A stretch of 10,442 nt of DNA. Origin: an uncultured Prevotella sp. GTDB taxonomy: Bacteria > Bacteroidota > Bacteroidia > Bacteroidales > Bacteroidaceae. The stretch spans positions 1-10,442 of the forward strand of contig CALGRN010000167.1 of NCBI GenBank assembly GCA_937880835.1, given 5' to 3'. Position numbers and translations under genes: made by a program. Of this stretch, positions 1 to 7,814 are shown piece by piece; position 1 is the first letter of the stretch; each line of letters starts with the position of its first letter. Below the pieces are notes generated by a model that saw only the letters and a program-made list of their open reading frames with translations, did not search any database and was not told the DNA's origin.

Positions 1-446
1 TGATAGATTATCCTACTCTTGAAGAAGAGAAGAAGATAATACGGGAAAATCTTTCAGAGAGTCTGCCGGAAATTATGCAGGTGACAACATCTGAGGAAAT
101 AATAAATGCACGTAACGTTGTAAGACAGGTGTATATTGATGAAAAAATAGAACAATATATCGCCGATATGGTGTTTGCGACACGTTATCCGGAGAAATAC
201 GGACTTAAAGAATTGAAGGATATGATGACTTTCGGAGGTTCTCCGCGTGCAAGTATCAATCTTGCAAAGGCTTCAAGAGCTTATGCATTCATAAAACGTC
301 GCGGATATGTAGTGCCGGAGGATGTACGTGCAGTAGCTCATGATGTAATGCGCCACCGTATTGGATTGTCTTACGAAGCAGAGGCAAGTAATATTACAAG
401 CGAAGAAATAATAAGCAAGATAATAAATAAGATTGAAGTGCCTTGA
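1..446 (+). CDS. moxR: MoxR-family AAA+ ATPase, C-terminal part (5' end outside window)
   Basis: The open frame runs from base 3 without a stop to TGA at 444-446, so the gene begins upstream of the window; an ATG at 75 is internal. About 147 residues remain, beginning IDYPTLEEEKKI. This is the part of MoxR ATPases after the Walker A and B motifs: a helical lid domain with the sensor-2 arginine in FGGSPRAS (bases 231-254), then AYAFIKRRGYVVPEDVRAVA and HRIGLSYEAEA, which are typical of Bacteroidota MoxR proteins that precede bat genes. MoxR ATPases are cytoplasmic and are thought to remodel or activate targets together with VWA-domain proteins; the next gene encodes such a protein, 38 bases downstream. 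The nucleotide-binding motifs lie outside the window, so catalytic integrity cannot be judged. Family assignment is firm; the substrate is unknown. Confidence 0.93.
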   Translation, partial: IDYPTLEEEKKIIRENLSESLPEIMQVTTSEEIINARNVVRQVYIDEKIEQYIADMVFATRYPEKYGLKELKDMMTFGGSPRASINLAKASRAYAFIKRRGYVVPEDVRAVAHDVMRHRIGLSYEAEASNITSEEIISKIINKIEVP

Positions 447-484
447 TTTTAATCATGGTAATGTTTGAATAATTGGTTAATCTG

Positions 485-1354
485 ATGGATACTTCCGATA
501 TATTAAGTAAGGTAAGAAAGATAGAAATAAAGACTCGAGGATTGAGTTCAAATATCTTTGCAGGTCAATACCACTCTGCATTCAAAGGCAGAGGAATGGC
601 TTTTGCAGAAGTAAGGGAATATCAGTTCGGAGATGATGTGCGCGATATAGATTGGAATGTCACGGCACGCTTTCATCGTCCTTATATTAAAGTATTCGAA
701 GAAGAACGCGAACTTACCGTAATGCTTCTTGTGGATGTTTCCGGCTCTCTTGATTTCGGTACGACATGCCGTACAAAGAGAGATATGGTTGCGGAGATTG
801 CTGCTACGTTAGCTTTCTGTGCCATTCAGAATAATGACAAGATAGGTGTAATCTTTTTTTCTGACAGGATAGAAAAGCACATACCACCAAAGAAAGGACG
901 CAAACATATTCTTTATATAATAAGAGAAATTCTCGATTTTAAACCGCAAAGCCATAAGACAGACATAAATATTGCGATAGAAACACTTACAAAGGTGATG
1001 AAGCGCAGATGTACCGCGTTTATATTGAGTGATTTTTATACGAAGAATGATTTTGAGAGAACGCTTCAAATCGCAAACTCAAAACATGATATAGTTGCAA
1101 TACAGGTATATGATCCTCGTGCTAAGGAATTGCCGGATATAGGGCTTATGAAAGTAAAAGATGCGGAGACAGGGCATGAAATGATAATTGATACAGGTAG
1201 CAAGAGATTAAGACGTGCCCATTCTGCCTATTGGTTTCAACGTGAAAGTGAACTGAAACACACTTTTGCAAAAAGTAATGTTGACAATGTGGCAGTCGCA
1301 ACAAACGAAGATTATGTGAAATCATTGCTGGCATTGTTTGCTATGAGAGGATGA
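485..1354 (+). CDS. DUF58 / VWA-domain protein of the Bat operon
   Basis: This is a 289-residue soluble protein with no signal peptide or membrane segment. The DUF58 signature lies at residues 35-62 (GRGMAFAEVREYQFGDDVRD, then IDWNVTAR). A VWA fold follows, with an intact MIDAS metal site: D84-x-S86-x-S88 in LLVDVSGSLD, T139 in SHKTD and D163 in LSDFY. I chose ATG 485 (MDTSDILSKV) because relatives I recall begin METSELLKKV; an in-frame TTG at 473 would add four residues and cannot be excluded. No clear Shine-Dalgarno site is present, as is usual in Bacteroidota. The stop overlaps the next start in ATGA (1351-1354), which suggests translational coupling. MoxR-DUF58 gene pairs are widespread and are presumed to work together in the cytoplasm. 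The exact function is not known. Confidence 0.92.
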   Translation: MDTSDILSKVRKIEIKTRGLSSNIFAGQYHSAFKGRGMAFAEVREYQFGDDVRDIDWNVTARFHRPYIKVFEEERELTVMLLVDVSGSLDFGTTCRTKRDMVAEIAATLAFCAIQNNDKIGVIFFSDRIEKHIPPKKGRKHILYIIREILDFKPQSHKTDINIAIETLTKVMKRRCTAFILSDFYTKNDFERTLQIANSKHDIVAIQVYDPRAKELPDIGLMKVKDAETGHEMIIDTGSKRLRRAHSAYWFQRESELKHTFAKSNVDNVAVATNEDYVKSLLALFAMRG

Positions 1355-2451
1355 ATGCTGGTAAATATTGGCTTATGTTCTGGAATATTAGATTATATAT
1401 ATATATACTGTTGCTATCTGTTTCTTTCACAACGGTTAAAGCGCAGGTAAGCGTGGAATCAAAGATTGACTCCATGCAGATACTCATCGGTCAGCAAACT
1501 AATATGAGTGTTAATGTCATTCTTAAAAAGGGGCAGAGATTGAATTTCCCTAATCTTAAAGGGAAATATATAATACCGGGTGTAGAAGTTGTTTCTGAGA
1601 GTAAAGCTGACACTTTGGAATTAGATCATGATTTATTGAATATTGGTAAGAACTATATCCTTACTTCTTTCGATGAGAACTTATATGCCATACCGGGATT
1701 TAAGGTTAAGGTTGACGGGAAAACGTATCAAGGAGAGACGATGGCATTGAAAGTGCTGACAGTAAAGGTAGATACCTTGCATCCGAATCAGTTTTATCCA
1801 CCCAAAGATGTTCAAGATAATCCATTTAGCTGGAATGAATGGAGACTCTCATTTCTGTTGAGTATTCTTGTAGTTATACTTTGCGGATTAGGCGTCTATT
1901 TGATTTTGCGTCTTAAAGATAATAAACCTATTATACGTAAGATAAATTTCACAAGACGATTACTTCCTCATCAGAAGGCTATGGTTGAGATAAACAGGAT
2001 AAAGTCGGAGAAATTGGTTACATCTGAAAATCATAAAGAATATTATACAAAACTTACAGATACAATAAGAGAATATATTGAAGAACGTTTCGGATTCAAT
2101 GCAAAGGAGATGACAAGTCCTGAAATAATAGAATGTTTGAGCAGAGAATCTGACAGCGAGAAAATAGAGGAATTAAAAGAACTTTTCAACACTGCTGATC
2201 TTGTGAAATTCGCAAAGTACTCAACATTGATAAACGAGAATGATATGAATCTTGTGAATGCCGTAGATTTCATTAATTCAACGAAACTTGAAAATGAACC
2301 AACGACAATAAAGGAAAAACCTATATATACAGAGCAGGAAAAACGTTCGATACGTTCACGCATTATAATAAAATGCGTGTTAGGAATAATTGCAGCAGTT
2401 GTTATTGTCATGCTTTCATATATAATATATACTGTTATGAATATCCTTTAA
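1351..2451 (+). CDS. Exported membrane protein with BatD-like cytoplasmic domain, function unassigned
   Basis: This 366-residue protein is encoded between the DUF58 gene and batA, where Bacteroidota carry a conserved but poorly characterised gene. A signal peptide spans about residues 1-31, with likely cleavage at VKA/Q. A periplasmic beta-rich part follows (about 32-160). A membrane helix lies at about 166-187 (LSFLLSILVVILCGLGVYLI), then a cytoplasmic helical domain (about 195-312), and a second membrane helix near the C-terminus (340-361). The cytoplasmic part (KEYYTKLTDTIREYIEERFG, then MTSPEIIECL) can be aligned by eye with the post-membrane domain of BatD encoded at 6720-7037, so it is probably a distant BatD relative, similar in role to DUF4381-type proteins of other bat loci. 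The ATG overlaps the DUF58 stop by four bases. The second C-terminal helix would put the extreme C-terminus back in the periplasm. Function unknown. Confidence 0.87.
   Translation: MNAGKYWLMFWNIRLYIYILLLSVSFTTVKAQVSVESKIDSMQILIGQQTNMSVNVILKKGQRLNFPNLKGKYIIPGVEVVSESKADTLELDHDLLNIGKNYILTSFDENLYAIPGFKVKVDGKTYQGETMALKVLTVKVDTLHPNQFYPPKDVQDNPFSWNEWRLSFLLSILVVILCGLGVYLILRLKDNKPIIRKINFTRRLLPHQKAMVEINRIKSEKLVTSENHKEYYTKLTDTIREYIEERFGFNAKEMTSPEIIECLSRESDSEKIEELKELFNTADLVKFAKYSTLINENDMNLVNAVDFINSTKLENEPTTIKEKPIYTEQEKRSIRSRIIIKCVLGIIAAVVIVMLSYIIYTVMNIL
1394..1407 (+). repeat. (TA)7 dinucleotide tract inside a signal-peptide coding region
   Basis: Seven uninterrupted TA units encode the LYIYI part of the signal peptide of the unassigned membrane protein. 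Gain or loss of one unit would shift the frame near codon 16 and switch the gene off. The tract is short and sits in an AT-rich genome, so chance is the simplest explanation; slippage is only a possibility. Confidence 0.6.
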
Positions 2452-2458
2452 ATACATT

Positions 2459-3463
2459 ATGCAGATGGAATTCGTAAACAAAGAGTATTTTCTGTTATTA
2501 CTGCTTATATTGCCATACATAATATGGTATTTCTTATATCGTAAGAAAACTGAACCGACTATACGTATGAGCGATACTTTCGCATATCGCTATGCGCCTA
2601 AAAGCTGGCGTGTGCGTATCATTCACTTGCCAATGATATTGCGTATAATAGTATTTGCAACTGTTGTCATTATTCTTGCCCGTCCTCAAACACATAATGC
2701 ATGGGATAAAAAAAATGTAGAAGGCATAGATATTATGCTTGCTATGGATGTTTCTACAAGTATGTTGGCAGAAGATTTGAAACCAAATCGCATGGAAGCA
2801 GCAAAAGAAGTGGCAGCAGAATTTATTTCCGATCGCCCTAATGACAATATCGGTCTGACTATTTTTGCAGGAGAAGCATTCACACAGTGTCCAATGACTG
2901 CCGATCATGCATCATTATTCAATCTGTTACGCAATGTACGTACGGATATTGCTGCAAGAGGAATGATAGCAGATGGAACAGCCGTTGGTATGGGATTGGC
3001 TAATGCGGTATCACGTCTTAAATCTTCCAAAGCAAAAAGCAAAGTTATAATACTTCTTACAGATGGAAGTAATAATACGGGAGACATATCTCCTATGACA
3101 GCTGCACAGATTGCAAAGAGTTTGGGAATAAGAGTATATACGATAGGTGTAGGAACAAATAGAGTTGCACCTTATCCTATGTATGTCGGCGGATCTACTC
3201 AATACGTAAACATTCCTGTTGAGATTGATACAAGAACATTGTCTGATATTTCAGCAGCTACTGACGGAAATTTCTATCGTGCTACCAACAACAGAGAGTT
3301 GAAGCAGATATATAAAGATATAGATAAACTTGAAAAAACGAAACTCAATGTTACTCGTTTCTCTAAAAGATACGATGCCTATCAACCTTTTGCAATGTTT
3401 GCGATAATAATATTGTTATTAGAAATATTGTTGAGAACGACAGTGCTTAGAAGAATACCGTAA
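2459..3463 (+). CDS. batA: BatA, membrane-anchored VWA-domain protein
   Basis: This 334-residue inner-membrane protein has BatA architecture: a helix at about 10-27, a second at 57-75, a large VWA domain (about 88-295) and a C-terminal helix at 311-330. The MIDAS metal site is complete: D97-x-S99-x-S101 in AMDVSTSML, T174 in DGTAVGMG and D202 in LLTDGSNN. The stretch AEDLKPNRMEAAKEVAAEF and the end RRIP match what I recall of Bacteroides BatA. With two N-terminal helices the VWA domain should lie in the periplasm if the N-terminus is outside, or in the cytoplasm if it is inside; BatA/B VWA domains are usually drawn as periplasmic, so this is inference. The start is ATG 2459, with ATG 2465 as an alternative two codons later; neither has a Shine-Dalgarno site. 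It lies seven bases after the previous gene. VWA MIDAS sites bind protein ligands through a divalent metal; the Bat ligand is not established. Confidence 0.96.
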   Translation: MQMEFVNKEYFLLLLLILPYIIWYFLYRKKTEPTIRMSDTFAYRYAPKSWRVRIIHLPMILRIIVFATVVIILARPQTHNAWDKKNVEGIDIMLAMDVSTSMLAEDLKPNRMEAAKEVAAEFISDRPNDNIGLTIFAGEAFTQCPMTADHASLFNLLRNVRTDIAARGMIADGTAVGMGLANAVSRLKSSKAKSKVIILLTDGSNNTGDISPMTAAQIAKSLGIRVYTIGVGTNRVAPYPMYVGGSTQYVNIPVEIDTRTLSDISAATDGNFYRATNNRELKQIYKDIDKLEKTKLNVTRFSKRYDAYQPFAMFAIIILLLEILLRTTVLRRIP

Positions 3464-3491
3464 ATTAAGAGAAATAGAAAAAATAATAAAT

Positions 3492-4520
3492 ATGTTCAGA
3501 TTTGAAGATCCTATATATCTATGGTTGCTGACTATAATTCCGGTACTTGCCATTGTCAGGTTTTACTTCGTTTTGCAGAAGAAAAGAAAACTGCGCAAGT
3601 TGGGAGAACCGGCTTTATTGAAAGAACTAATGCCTGATGTATCAAAATTCAGACCAACGGTTAAGTTCTGGCTTATTCAAACGGCATTGGCATTGTTGAT
3701 AATTATGTTGTCAAGACCGCAGATGGGAACAAGTATGATAAAAGACAAACGTCAGGGAATAGAGACTATAATAGCATTAGATATAAGTAATTCCATGTTG
3801 GCACAGGATGTTGTTCCTTCAAGACTTGATAAGAGTAAGATGCTTGTGGAAAATCTTGTAGATCATTTCACAAACGACAAGATAGGACTGGTTGTTTTTG
3901 CCGGTGATGCTTATGTACAACTACCAATAACAAGCGATTATGTTTCTGCAAAAATGTTTCTGCAAAGTATTGATCCGACTTTAATAGAGACACAAGGAAC
4001 AGATATTGCGAAAGCTTTACAGATAGCTACGAATAGTTTTACACAAGATGAGAAATCAGGTAAGGCTGTAATTGTTATAACAGATGGAGAGGATCACGAA
4101 GGTGGTGCGTTGGAAGCTGCAAAGGCTGCGAAGAAAAAAGGTATAAGAGTTTTTATATTAGGTGTAGGAGATGTTAAGGGAGTACCTATAACATTAGGCA
4201 ATGGTGAATATCTTAAAGATGCATCTGGAAATGTTGTGATGACTGCTCTGAATGAAGATATGTGTAAGCAGATTGCAGCAGCCGGCAGCGGTACATATAT
4301 TCATGTGGATAATACAAGTGATGCACAAGAGAAACTTGACGAAGAGATTGCTAAAATACAAAAAGGAGATATAAGCAGCGTTATATACAGCGAATATGAC
4401 GAGCAGTTTCAAGCATTCGGCATACTTGCTATATTGGTGTTGATAATAGAAGTTATTTTGCTTGAAAGCAGAAGTTCTTTAATAAGAAGTCTTAAAATAT
4501 TCAATAAAAGGAAAGCATGA
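3492..4520 (+). CDS. batB: BatB, membrane-anchored VWA-domain protein
   Basis: This 342-residue paralogue of BatA has the same layout: helices at about 8-28 and 57-75, a VWA domain (about 88-292) and a C-terminal helix at 308-325. The MIDAS residues are D97, S99 and S101 (ALDISNSML), T170 in QGTDIA and D198 in VITDGEDHEG. The DHEGG stretch after the third MIDAS motif and QLPITSDY are typical of BatB and separate it from BatA, which has DGSNN and TQCPMTADH at these places. The three serine/aspartate MIDAS positions have the same residue numbers in both proteins, which supports tandem duplication. The 28-base A-rich spacer before ATG 3492 lacks a Shine-Dalgarno site. The stop overlaps the batC start in ATGA, so coupled translation of BatB and BatC is likely. 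A BatA-BatB pair in the inner membrane is the expected core of the complex. Confidence 0.96.
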   Translation: MFRFEDPIYLWLLTIIPVLAIVRFYFVLQKKRKLRKLGEPALLKELMPDVSKFRPTVKFWLIQTALALLIIMLSRPQMGTSMIKDKRQGIETIIALDISNSMLAQDVVPSRLDKSKMLVENLVDHFTNDKIGLVVFAGDAYVQLPITSDYVSAKMFLQSIDPTLIETQGTDIAKALQIATNSFTQDEKSGKAVIVITDGEDHEGGALEAAKAAKKKGIRVFILGVGDVKGVPITLGNGEYLKDASGNVVMTALNEDMCKQIAAAGSGTYIHVDNTSDAQEKLDEEIAKIQKGDISSVIYSEYDEQFQAFGILAILVLIIEVILLESRSSLIRSLKIFNKRKA

Positions 4521-5209
4521 AAATACTCGGATACAGATTGATTTTATTTTTTGCCTTAGTGTTTTCTTTAAATTCGAATGCACAAGCGGATAGACAATAT
4601 ATACGAAACGGTAATAAATTTTATCGCCAGCAGAATTACGCTAAGGCAGAAATTGAATATAGGAAAGCAATTTCCGCTAATGGGCAGAATACACAGGCAA
4701 TATACAACTTAGGATGTGCTATGATGATGCAGAAACAAGACTCTGTTGCAATTACGTTTTTTCAAAAAGCAGGACAACTTGAAAAAACTCCTAAACGCAA
4801 GGCTAAGGCATTTCATAACATAGGAGTTATATGTCAGCAACATCAGATGTATGGAGAGGCGATAGAAGCTTATAAAGAAAGTCTCAGAAACAATCCTGAT
4901 GATGAAGAAACAAGATACAATCTTGCTTTATGCAAACATCTGCTAAAAAAACAACCAAAAGATAATAAGAAAGATAAACACGAGAAAGACGACAAGAACA
5001 AAAAAGATAGAAATGAAAACAAACAAAATAATGATAAGCAGGAAAAAGATAAAAAAGAACCAAAAGAGCAGAAACCGAAAGAGCAAATGAGCAGAGAAAA
5101 TGCAGAGCAACTTTTGAATGCTGCAATGCAATCGGAGAAAGCTACACAGCAAAGACTGAAAAAGAATTTGCGACAGCCGAGAAATAAAAAAATATTAAAG
5201 AATTGGTGA
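4517..5209 (+). CDS. batC: BatC, exported TPR protein
   Basis: This is a 230-residue protein with a signal peptide (residues 1-22, likely cleaved at SNA/Q). Three TPR units follow, at about 24-57 (NKFYRQQNYAKAEIEYRKAI), 58-92 (AIYNLGCAMMMQKQDSVAI) and 96-129 (AFHNIGVICQQHQMYGEAIE, ending near NNPDDEETRYNLA). Residues about 144-190 form a charged Lys/Asp/Glu/Asn/Gln-rich linker with very low sequence complexity, coded by A-rich DNA at 4946-5086. The C-terminus carries a short conserved-looking helix (ENAEQLLNAAMQSEKATQQR) before a basic tail. TPRs bind peptides or partner proteins, so BatC is a likely periplasmic scaffold for BatA/BatB or BatD/E. Its ATG lies inside the batB stop overlap. Family assignment is firm from position and domain plan; partner contacts are inference. 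Confidence 0.94.
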   Translation: MKILGYRLILFFALVFSLNSNAQADRQYIRNGNKFYRQQNYAKAEIEYRKAISANGQNTQAIYNLGCAMMMQKQDSVAITFFQKAGQLEKTPKRKAKAFHNIGVICQQHQMYGEAIEAYKESLRNNPDDEETRYNLALCKHLLKKQPKDNKKDKHEKDDKNKKDRNENKQNNDKQEKDKKEPKEQKPKEQMSRENAEQLLNAAMQSEKATQQRLKKNLRQPRNKKILKNW

Positions 5210-5240
5210 TGTCATAAAAGACTTTCTAAAAAGTTAGCGT

Positions 5241-7814
5241 ATGAGAAGATATATAATAAGTTATGTTTTGTTTTTTATAGCGGCATCATTGTATGCACAG
5301 AGTCTTAGTGTAAATGCACCAAAACGTGTTGATCAAGGTGAGCAGTTCAGACTTCAATATACGATAAACACCGATAATGCTACAAATTTCAGAATAGGTG
5401 AAATACCGGAAGAACTTGAAGTTCTCTTTGGACCGAGTAGATCGGCTCAATCAAGCTATCAAGTAGTAAACGGTCATGCGAGCAGTTCTTCCTCTATAAC
5501 TTTCACTTATCTGTTGTATGCCAATAAGAAAGGCACATATACAATACCGGCGGCTCATATAAAGGTTGGAGGTAAAAATATTTCTTCTAATGCGATAAAG
5601 ATAACAGTTACAGCTTCATCAAATAAACATACAAGCAGGTCGGCAAGAATGCATGATGATGTTGATGAAGAATCACAAATGAGAAGAGCCGGCACTAATA
5701 TATCAAGCAAAGATCTTTTTATACGTGTAAGTGCTAACAAGAAGCGTGTTCATGAACAAGAACCTATATTACTTACTTATAAAGTATATACATTGGTTGA
5801 TTTGACGCAACTTGAAGGTAAAATGCCGGATTTGACAGGCTTTCATACACAGGAGGTTAAACTTCCGCAACAGAAAAGTTTTCATATAGAACGCGTCAAT
5901 GGTCGTAACTATCGATGTGTTACATGGAGTCAATATGTTATGTATCCTCAAATGACCGGCAAGCTGCAAATTCCAAGTATTACATTTAAAGGAATGGTTG
6001 TTTTGCAGAATAGAAATGTTGATCCTTTTGAGGCTTTTTTCAATGGAGGTTCAGGTTATGTTGAAGTTAAGAAGAACATCATAGCTCCAAGTATTTCTAT
6101 TCAAGTAGATCCTTTACCAAAGCGTCCTGTCGGCTTTTCCGGCGGAGTAGGACATTTCAACATTACTGCCCAGTTGAATAAAAAAGAGGTTAAGGCAGGT
6201 GAACCTATTTCAATACGAGTGATTGTTGGTGGAATAGGTAACTTGAAACTTATCAAACAGCCTGAAATAAAATTTCCAAAGGATTTCGATAAATATGATG
6301 CGAAACTGATGGATAAAACAAAATCTACAACAAACGGCGTTGAAGGGAATATGATTTACGATTTCCTTGCTGTCCCACGAAATCAAGGAAGATATAAGAT
6401 TCCAGCAGTAGAATTTACTTATTATGACACAAATGAAAATTCATACAAGACAATAAAAACCAATTCTTTCATCATAAATGTGACAAAGGGAGCAGGAAAA
6501 GGAAGCATCTCTGATTATGGAGATATGAAAGATAGTGACATCCGTCCTATAAAAACAGGCGAATCTGATAAATACAATATGAATGATTTCTTTTTCGGTT
6601 CTGTATTATATTGGAGCATATTGATATCTTTGTTTGTTGTTTTCGTTATTTTACTTATTGTTTTCCGCAAAAAGGCAATGGACAGGACGAACATAGGTAA
6701 AATGCGTGGAAAGAAAGCAAATAAAATTGCCGTTAAACGATTGCATAAAGCAAATAAACTTATGCTTGCTGGAAAACGGAAAGAATTCTATGATGAAGTA
6801 CTGCGCGCCTTGTGGGGATATATGGGTGATAAGATGAATATCCCCGTTGAACAGTTATCGCGTGAAAATATAAAGGAAAAACTGTTGGCTTATGAAGTCG
6901 ATGAAGAAACTATCAATAAATTTGTGAATATGCTTGACGAATGCGAATACGAACGTTATTCACCGGGAGATATAGAAGGTAATATGAATAAAATTTTTGA
7001 ATCAGCAAGAATGACTATAATGAGAATAGAAGGCGTTGTAAAGTCGTCAAAGAGACAAACTTTGAGTGGTGCAAAAACTCTTTTATTTATTTTCTCATTG
7101 ATCATATTACCAATATATTCAAATGCGATAACAAAAGTAAATGCTGATGCCGAATACAATAAAGAGAATTATCATCAGGCTATAAAGGATTATGAAGAAC
7201 TTTTGAAATCGGGTGCAAGCTCAGATTTATATTATAATCTTGCCAATTCATATTATCGTACAGATAATATAACGATGGCTGTGCTTAATTACGAACGAGC
7301 ATTGATGTTGTCACCGGGAGATAAAGATATAAGGTTTAATCTTCAAATGGCTAATTCCAAGACAATCGATAAAATCACTCCTGAATCAGAAATGTTTTTT
7401 GTTACATTATATAAAGAACTGGTAAACTATACAAGTGTTGATAATTGGGCTTATATTTCCATTTTTAGCTTTTTGTCAGCGATATTGTTAGTTCTAATGT
7501 ATATATTTGCTAATAGTATTGTTTTACGTAAGATAGGATTCTTCGGTAGCTTGATTGTTTTTTGTATATTTGTTTTTAGTAACATCTTTGCCTTTCAGCA
7601 GAAATATCAATTAGAACATCGAACCGGAGCTATTATCATTGCATCTTCTGCTTCTGTCAAGGCAACACCCGTAATAAACGGCAAGGAACAGTTTGTTATA
7701 CATGAAGGAACAAAAGTTGATATAACGGACAGAACCGTTAAAGGTTGGAAAGGAATACGTATTGCAGATGGACGTGAAGGTTGGATTCAAACAAAGAATA
7801 TTGAAGAAATATAG
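5241..7814 (+). CDS. batD: BatD-BatE fusion protein (Ig-like BatD + TPR/SH3 BatE)
   Basis: One uninterrupted 857-codon frame covers two normally separate proteins. The BatD part has a signal peptide (1-19, ASLYA/Q), periplasmic beta-sandwich repeats (about 20-440, with TIPAAHIKVGGK and the later repeat-like KIPAVEFTYYD), a membrane helix at 453-475 and a cytoplasmic helical domain (about 485-600). The BatE part begins with a hydrophobic segment at 613-629 that reads like a signal peptide (FIFSLIILPIYSNA). It continues with TPRs (about 633-700: YNLANSYYRTDNITMAVLNY), two membrane helices (738-757, 765-785) and a C-terminal bacterial SH3-like domain (about 795-855, ending GREGWIQTKNI). In the fusion the former signal peptide can serve as an internal membrane helix returning the chain to the periplasm, so the topology stays sensible. 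There is a 31-base gap after batC. ATG start; no Shine-Dalgarno. The BatD and BatE assignments are firm; that the fusion is real rather than a lost stop needs other genomes. Confidence 0.92.
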   Translation: MRRYIISYVLFFIAASLYAQSLSVNAPKRVDQGEQFRLQYTINTDNATNFRIGEIPEELEVLFGPSRSAQSSYQVVNGHASSSSSITFTYLLYANKKGTYTIPAAHIKVGGKNISSNAIKITVTASSNKHTSRSARMHDDVDEESQMRRAGTNISSKDLFIRVSANKKRVHEQEPILLTYKVYTLVDLTQLEGKMPDLTGFHTQEVKLPQQKSFHIERVNGRNYRCVTWSQYVMYPQMTGKLQIPSITFKGMVVLQNRNVDPFEAFFNGGSGYVEVKKNIIAPSISIQVDPLPKRPVGFSGGVGHFNITAQLNKKEVKAGEPISIRVIVGGIGNLKLIKQPEIKFPKDFDKYDAKLMDKTKSTTNGVEGNMIYDFLAVPRNQGRYKIPAVEFTYYDTNENSYKTIKTNSFIINVTKGAGKGSISDYGDMKDSDIRPIKTGESDKYNMNDFFFGSVLYWSILISLFVVFVILLIVFRKKAMDRTNIGKMRGKKANKIAVKRLHKANKLMLAGKRKEFYDEVLRALWGYMGDKMNIPVEQLSRENIKEKLLAYEVDEETINKFVNMLDECEYERYSPGDIEGNMNKIFESARMTIMRIEGVVKSSKRQTLSGAKTLLFIFSLIILPIYSNAITKVNADAEYNKENYHQAIKDYEELLKSGASSDLYYNLANSYYRTDNITMAVLNYERALMLSPGDKDIRFNLQMANSKTIDKITPESEMFFVTLYKELVNYTSVDNWAYISIFSFLSAILLVLMYIFANSIVLRKIGFFGSLIVFCIFVFSNIFAFQQKYQLEHRTGAIIIASSASVKATPVINGKEQFVIHEGTKVDITDRTVKGWKGIRIADGREGWIQTKNIEEI
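7038..7128 (+). other. BatD/BatE fusion junction
   Basis: These codons run from the end of the BatD cytoplasmic domain (GVVKSSKRQ) into the signal-peptide-like start of BatE (LLFIFSLIILPIYSNA). In B. fragilis, as I recall, batD and batE are separate genes, and a stop and a new start would be expected here. In-frame ATG codons at 7011 and 7020 lie just before the junction and could allow some independent BatE synthesis, but neither has a visible ribosome-binding sequence. Confidence 0.7.

Noticed and set aside
459..467. Possible Bacteroides-type -7 promoter element (TA then TTTG) before the DUF58 gene
   Set aside because: The spacing is TA-N3-TTTG rather than the TA-N2-TTTG consensus, and it lies only ~18 bases before the start inside an operon gap, with no -33 element identified.
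2043..2411. 122-codon minus-strand open frame opposite the unassigned membrane protein
   Set aside because: Its composition reflects the complement of a real gene, no family pattern is visible, and the plus strand has a signal peptide, helices and operon context.
4946..5086. Low-complexity A-rich stretch considered as a repeat array or frameshifted region
   Set aside because: It is in frame, codes for a charged BatC linker and has no regular unit; such linkers are common in this family.
4884..5152. Minus-strand open frames opposite batC
   Set aside because: They are the complement of the A-rich charged linker, giving artificial Phe/Leu-rich peptides; batC is clearly the coding frame.
5220..5235. 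Small inverted repeat (ACTTT CTAA AAAGT) in the batC-batD gap
   Set aside because: The stem is only five A/T-rich pairs with a four-base loop and no T-run, too weak for a terminator.
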